Source: an uncultured Pseudomonadota bacterium
Lineage (GTDB): Bacteria > Myxococcota_A > UBA796 > SXON01
Assembly (NCBI GenBank): GCA_903875225.1
Contig: CAIQVJ010000043.1
Span: forward strand, 96,292-160,291
DNA length: 64,000 bases
Reading direction: 5' to 3'
Numbering within the stretch: the stretch's first letter is position 1; each line of letters opens with the position of its first letter. The translations under genes were made by a program, and so were the position numbers. The notes under the pieces are model-generated. The model had not been told where the DNA came from, did no database searches, and worked only from the letters and a program-made list of their open reading frames with translations. This document shows, one piece after another, positions 60,863 through 64,000 of this stretch.

Positions 60863-62064
60863 TCCGCCCCTCGCCGACGTTCGCATGGGTCGCGCTTCAC
60901 GGCGTTCTCGGCCTGCACGGGTGCGCCAGCGAGCCGCCGCCGAAAGCACCCGCCCAGATCACGATCGGCGTGGCGGTCCCGCTCTCCGGCCCGGACGAGA
61001 GCGCTGGGCAGGAGCTCGTTCGGGGCGTACGGCTCGCCGCGGGAGACGCGTTCGCCGTGCTGGTGGACGACGACACGCAACCCGGCTGCGCCGACAGCCT
61101 GGCGCGGATCCCCGAGGTGATGGGCGTGGTCGCGCACGTGGGCGCACCTGCGGCCGCGAAGCAGGGCCCCGACTGGAAGCGTGTGCACCTCCCGACCGTG
61201 ATCGGGGCGCCCGGGGGCCTGCCCTCGCTCCCGAGCGTGCTCCCGCCTCCGGACCAGCTCGCCGGGTGCACCGCGCGCCTCATCGGGCAGGTGCCGTACG
61301 TCGTCCGCACCGACGGCACGCCCGACGCCCTCGCCACCGCGGGGGTCCTCAAGGCAGCGCTGCCGACGTACTTCAAGGGGGAGGCGACGGTCACGCCCAC
61401 CGACGTGGCGACAGAAGCCGCGAAGCTGCAGGGCCGCAGGGAGCAGGTGGTGTACGTGGGGGATCCGAAGCTCGGCGGGGACCTGTTGCGAGCGATGCGC
61501 GCGTTCTCGGAGGCACCGTTCTTCGGCGTCTCCGCCCGGGACCCCGCTTTTGTGGCGGCAGCGGGCAGCGCGGCCGAGAACGCGCGAGTGTCCGGTCAGA
61601 GCCGCCCGGCGCGCGACCCGACCTTCCTCGCCGCGTATCGGGAACGGTACGGCGAGGTGCCCGAGGGGAGCGCGGTGGACGGCTACGACGCCGCGCGCCT
61701 GCTCATCGCGGCCTGGCAGGTGGCCCACGGACGAAACCCGGCCGTCACACGTTCCGCCGTCGCGGAGGCGCTCCCAGGCGTGGCGGCTACCGGGTCGGGC
61801 GGGGCCATGCACCTCGACCCCTCGCTCGTGCTCCAGCCCGTGGGGTGCCAGGCCTATCTCGTCCAGGGCGGGCAGTTCGTGGCCGAAACCGCAGCGTCGA
61901 TGACGGATCCCCCTCAACAGCCCGAGGCGGCGACCCGATCGGGCGGGCGGCGCAAGAGGGCCGAAGGCGAGTGGCTGGGGCTACCTCCGCCCGGCCATGA
62001 AGGAGATCCGGCGCCAGCAGCGCCGGGTGAGCCTGTGCATACGCCCTCGGTCAGGCGCCCCTGA
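60859..62064 (+). CDS. Periplasmic-binding-protein-like lipoprotein (LivJ/ANF-receptor fold)
   Basis: The 401-residue protein begins with a signal and lipobox (VLGLHGC). It then shows ITIGVAVPLSGPDESAGQEL with VRGVRLA, the typical first strand and helix of type I ABC binding proteins for branched-chain amino acids and amides. DGYDAARLLIAAWQ near the end is also typical. A Pro/Arg-rich tail is extra. The only in-frame start is CTG 60859, overlapping the preA stop (CTGA); there is no ATG or GTG before the lipobox. No permease or ATPase gene is adjacent, so it may bind a pyrimidine for sensing or act with a distant transporter. Confidence 0.75.
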   Translation: MIRPSPTFAWVALHGVLGLHGCASEPPPKAPAQITIGVAVPLSGPDESAGQELVRGVRLAAGDAFAVLVDDDTQPGCADSLARIPEVMGVVAHVGAPAAAKQGPDWKRVHLPTVIGAPGGLPSLPSVLPPPDQLAGCTARLIGQVPYVVRTDGTPDALATAGVLKAALPTYFKGEATVTPTDVATEAAKLQGRREQVVYVGDPKLGGDLLRAMRAFSEAPFFGVSARDPAFVAAAGSAAENARVSGQSRPARDPTFLAAYRERYGEVPEGSAVDGYDAARLLIAAWQVAHGRNPAVTRSAVAEALPGVAATGSGGAMHLDPSLVLQPVGCQAYLVQGGQFVAETAASMTDPPQQPEAATRSGGRRKRAEGEWLGLPPPGHEGDPAPAAPGEPVHTPSVRRP

Positions 62065-62386
62065 ACATGAACCACGCCGCCGCGCACATGCAAGCTCCCG
62101 CGGCGGCGTAGTTCCACGTCAGGCGCTCACCAAGGTAGAACGTTGCGAATCCGGCGAACACCAGGAGCGTGATCACCTCCTGGGTGATCTTCAGCTGCGC
62201 CACCGAGAGTGTCTCCGCGCCAAGGCGGTTTGCAGGCACCATCAGGCAGTATTCGAAAAAGGCGATGCTCCAGCTCACCAGGATGGCGACCCACACTGGC
62301 TTGTCGCGGAGCGTGTGCAGGTGGCCGTACCAGGCGAACGTCATGAACACGTTCGAGGCGAAGAGGAGCGCGACGGTCTTGAGCAT
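62051..62386 (-). CDS. DUF486 (DMT-like) membrane protein
   Basis: A 111-residue protein with four predicted membrane spans: TVALLFASNVFMTFAWYGHL, WVAILVSWSIAFFEYCLMVP, ITQEVITLLVFAGFATFYLG and WNYAAAGACMCAAAWFMF. The motifs TFAWYGHL, EYCLMVPANR and LKITQEVITLLVF are characteristic of DUF486, a small-drug-exporter-like family without known substrate. Its last 14 bases overlap the end of the convergent binding-protein gene. Confidence 0.88.
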   Translation of the reverse strand: MLKTVALLFASNVFMTFAWYGHLHTLRDKPVWVAILVSWSIAFFEYCLMVPANRLGAETLSVAQLKITQEVITLLVFAGFATFYLGERLTWNYAAAGACMCAAAWFMFRGA

Positions 62387-62480
62387 GCCCCGGAGCTATC
62401 GCGGGGGCTGCCCGCCGCCGCGCGCGCTCACGAGTGCGCGATGTCCGCCGGGATGAAGGCGAGCACGCTGTCGGCCGGCT

Positions 62481-62813
62481 TCAGCCGCCGATCTCTGCAG
62501 TGTCGCCTGTGTCCGTGCCGGTGAAGGTCTGGCGCATGTAGGCGATGCAGTCTGCGGTCTCGGTGTCCGTGAGGGTCTGGGCGGGCATGGCGCCGGCGCC
62601 GTTGAGGATCACGTCCGCCAGCTCGTCGTCGGTCTGGTCGCTCGTCTCGAACTGGAGGTCCGCGGCCGCAACGCCGTCCACCGCGACTCCCGCGGCCCCG
62701 TCGGCTCCGTGGCAGCTCTCACAGGCAGAGGCGTACACGCTGGCGCCAGCGCTCGCGTCGCCGTTGGAGTAGTCGGGAGAGCCACAAGCGAGGAGGGAGA
62801 CAATGAGAAGCAT
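62481..62813 (-). CDS. Cytochrome c lipoprotein
   Basis: A 110-residue monohaem cytochrome c. The N terminus MLLIVSLLAC is a short lipoprotein signal. CESCHG is the haem-binding motif and GAMPAQTLTD probably holds the axial Met. TADCIAYMRQTF is the C-terminal helix, with an additional Cys. It should carry electrons at the membrane surface. ATG 62813 is supported by the lipobox; an AT-rich stretch upstream may hold its promoter. It is a second cytochrome of this type after 45875-46198. Confidence 0.82.
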   Translation of the reverse strand: MLLIVSLLACGSPDYSNGDASAGASVYASACESCHGADGAAGVAVDGVAAADLQFETSDQTDDELADVILNGAGAMPAQTLTDTETADCIAYMRQTFTGTDTGDTAEIGG

Positions 62814-62953
62814 GATGAATTCACACCGGGGTGAGGGGGGGCAACGTTTTTTAACTTTAGGCCCCGAGCCCGCCCAGCGCCGGTCCCGCCACCGGATCGC
62901 CGTGGCCGCGAATTCTGGACTGTCTTCCCCGAGGACCCGGGTGTGGTGCAATC

Positions 62954-62962
62954 TGTTACTTT
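62954..62962 (+). promoter_or_regulatory. Extended -10 TGTTACTTT, 5 nt before the GNAT gene
   Basis: TGT-TACTTT ends five bases before GTG 62968, the shortest such gap in the window. The TGn extension is present, and no ribosome-binding site fits, so a leaderless transcript is possible. Confidence 0.4.
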
Positions 62963-62967
62963 GTGTC

Positions 62968-63504
62968 GTGATCCAGACCGAGCGACTGACGCTCCGCCCC
63001 CTCGCCATGACGGACGCCACCGCGCTCCTGGAGGCCGCCGTGGAGTCCCTCCCCGAGCTCATTCCGTGGATGGGCTGGGCACATCCGCAGTACGACATCG
63101 ACGACGCGGAGGCCTGGATCACCTATGCTCACGAGATGTGGGCCCTGAACAGGGAGTTCTGCTTCGGGGTGTTCGAGGGCGGCCGCTACCTCGGCAACTG
63201 CGGGCTCGACCGCGCGGACTGGACACTGCGCGCGGCCAACCTCGGCTACTGGATCCGGTCCTCCGCCGTCGGCGCCGGTTTTGCCACCGAGGCAGCGAAC
63301 GGCCTCGCCGCGTGGGCGTTCCGCGTCCATCGTCTGCACCGCATCGAGGTCGTGGTGATGGTGGGCAACGAGCGCAGCGAGCGCACCGCCCTGCGTCTCG
63401 GCGCCACGCGGGAGGGGCTCGCCCGGAACAAGCTCACGCTCCACGGCGAGCCCAAGGACGCAACGGTGTTCGGCCTCGTGCCGGCGGACATCGCGGCAGG
63501 GTGA
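62968..63504 (+). CDS. GNAT-family N-acetyltransferase (RimJ/RimL-like)
   Basis: A 178-residue acetyltransferase. It opens with IQTERLTLRPLAMTDA, the standard RimJ-type start. The acetyl-CoA loop is in IRSSAVGAGFATEAANGLAAW (R/Q-x-x-G-x-A type). ANLGYWI and HRLHRIEVVVMVGNERS complete the core, and LRLGATREGLARNKL is the common C-terminal segment. It would acetylate a protein N terminus or small amine; the substrate is unknown. Start is GTG 62968; the frame is open upstream but without family sequence. Confidence 0.87.
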   Translation: MIQTERLTLRPLAMTDATALLEAAVESLPELIPWMGWAHPQYDIDDAEAWITYAHEMWALNREFCFGVFEGGRYLGNCGLDRADWTLRAANLGYWIRSSAVGAGFATEAANGLAAWAFRVHRLHRIEVVVMVGNERSERTALRLGATREGLARNKLTLHGEPKDATVFGLVPADIAAG

Positions 63505-63572
63505 AACACCCGCCTTCGCCGCTTGACTTTGCACGATGCGTTTGCGACCATCCGGCTCAACGTGGTGCGTTC

Positions 63573-64000
63573 ATGCGTGGCTTTGTGCTCCCGACCCTGC
63601 TCGCGACGATCACCCTCGGCGCCTCGCCAGCCTGGGCACGCCCCGCCCTTCCGGCAGGCGGCGATCGCGACCACGACGGGCTGACCAACGGCCTGGAGAT
63701 CGCGATCGGCAGCAACCCGGCGCGCGCTGACACCGACGGCGACGGCTGGGACGACTACACCGAGTACATCTACGGCGCCTCCCTCACCGACGCTGCGCAG
63801 ACCCCCGACGACGATGGTGACGGACTCTACCTCCCCTACGAGCTCGCCTCGGGCGGTGACCCCGACGTCGTCGACACCGACGGCGACGGCTGGGACGACT
63901 ACACCGAGTACATCTACGGCGCCTCCCTCACCGACGCTGCTCAGACCCCCGACGACGACGGCGACGGACTCTACCTCCCCTATGAGCTCGCCTCGGGCGG
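63573..64000 (+). CDS. Secreted Asp-rich repeat protein, 3'-truncated by the window edge
   Basis: At least 142 codons are visible and the frame runs off the end. A signal peptide (LPTLLATITLGASPAWA) is followed by a thrombospondin-type-3-like calcium motif (GDRDHDGLTNGLEIAIGSNP). Two near-identical 48-residue units follow, each with DTDGDGWDDYTEYIYGA and DDDGDGLYLPYELASGG. Such DxDxDG loops bind calcium. The full protein is probably a long surface or adhesion-type repeat protein. No Shine-Dalgarno sequence is obvious before ATG 63573; a TTGACT hexamer lies at 63523-63528. Confidence 0.7.
   Translation, partial: MRGFVLPTLLATITLGASPAWARPALPAGGDRDHDGLTNGLEIAIGSNPARADTDGDGWDDYTEYIYGASLTDAAQTPDDDGDGLYLPYELASGGDPDVVDTDGDGWDDYTEYIYGASLTDAAQTPDDDGDGLYLPYELASG
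63729..64000 (+). repeat. 144-bp tandem repeat (two copies visible, second truncated)
   Basis: The unit from 63729 recurs at 63873 with only a few third-position changes (for example GCG/GCT and GAT/GAC). The copy number cannot be seen because the window ends inside the second unit. The near identity at DNA level indicates recent duplication or gene-conversion homogenisation. Confidence 0.85.

Noticed and set aside
63729..64000. 144-bp repeats considered as a mobile or integron-type array
   Set aside because: The repeat keeps one open frame and encodes calcium-loop units, so it is a protein repeat; no recombination site or integrase is present.

Overview
The window is very GC-rich, densely coded DNA from a Gram-negative bacterium. 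Its genes include outer-membrane barrels, a TonB-dependent receptor, many lipoproteins and periplasmic cytochromes c. A PEGA-bearing Ser/Thr kinase, MopE-type Cys/Asp metal-binding motifs, FG-GAP and Asp-rich calcium-binding repeats and long Asp-Thr linkers suggest a myxobacterium-like lineage (Myxococcota or former Deltaproteobacteria). That is inference from gene style; no rRNA or tRNA gene was seen. Genes are packed with ATGA, GTGA, TTGA and CTGA stop/start overlaps, and I saw no insertion sequence, prophage or CRISPR array.

Region 1 (1-13.3 kb) starts with the 3' part of a propeller-like secreted protein. It continues with a minus-strand operon for a Gld-type ABC system (ATPase, ABC-2 permease, GldG-like protein, DUF4340 protein) followed by a GST and an alpha/beta hydrolase. 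Then come an M14 carboxypeptidase, a barrel-like protein, a TPR protein and a GH31 glycosidase lipoprotein. Region 2 (13.3-23.1 kb) has an NTF2-like protein, a porin-like protein, an M4 metalloprotease, and a minus-strand operon of an unknown 606-residue protein, a UvrA-family ATPase and a methyltransferase.

Region 3 (23.1-30.6 kb) has an arylsulfotransferase-like lipoprotein and then a tightly coupled trio: unknown protein, Ser/Thr kinase with a PEGA domain, and a TonB-dependent receptor with an N-terminal TPR/PEGA extension. I consider this the best candidate for an undescribed system. Region 4 (30.6-42.8 kb) has a minus-strand operon of a membrane protein, a beta-helix protein, a DUF5989 mini-protein, an S46 peptidase and a lipoprotein. 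Divergent to it lie two metal-binding-motif lipoproteins, a small membrane protein, a nitrilase-family amidase and a two-gene ABC exporter.

Region 5 (42.9-62.1 kb) is metabolic. After lipoyl synthase, an aconitase-superfamily enzyme with its swivel domain at the N terminus, a cytochrome c and a DEAD-box helicase comes a nearly complete reductive pyrimidine-degradation locus: beta-ureidopropionase, dihydropyrimidinase, semialdehyde dehydrogenase, class III aminotransferase, cytosine deaminase, NCS1 permease, PreT, PreA and a binding-protein-like lipoprotein. Together these would import cytosine or uracil, deaminate and reduce it, open the ring, release beta-alanine and convert it through malonate semialdehyde to acetyl-CoA. 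Region 6 (62.1-64 kb) holds a DUF486 membrane protein, a cytochrome c lipoprotein, a GNAT acetyltransferase and the start of a secreted protein built from near-identical 144-bp repeats.

A -10-like TAnnnT hexamer recurs upstream of genes. In seven cases it ends only 5-7 nt before the start codon, which suggests leaderless transcripts.
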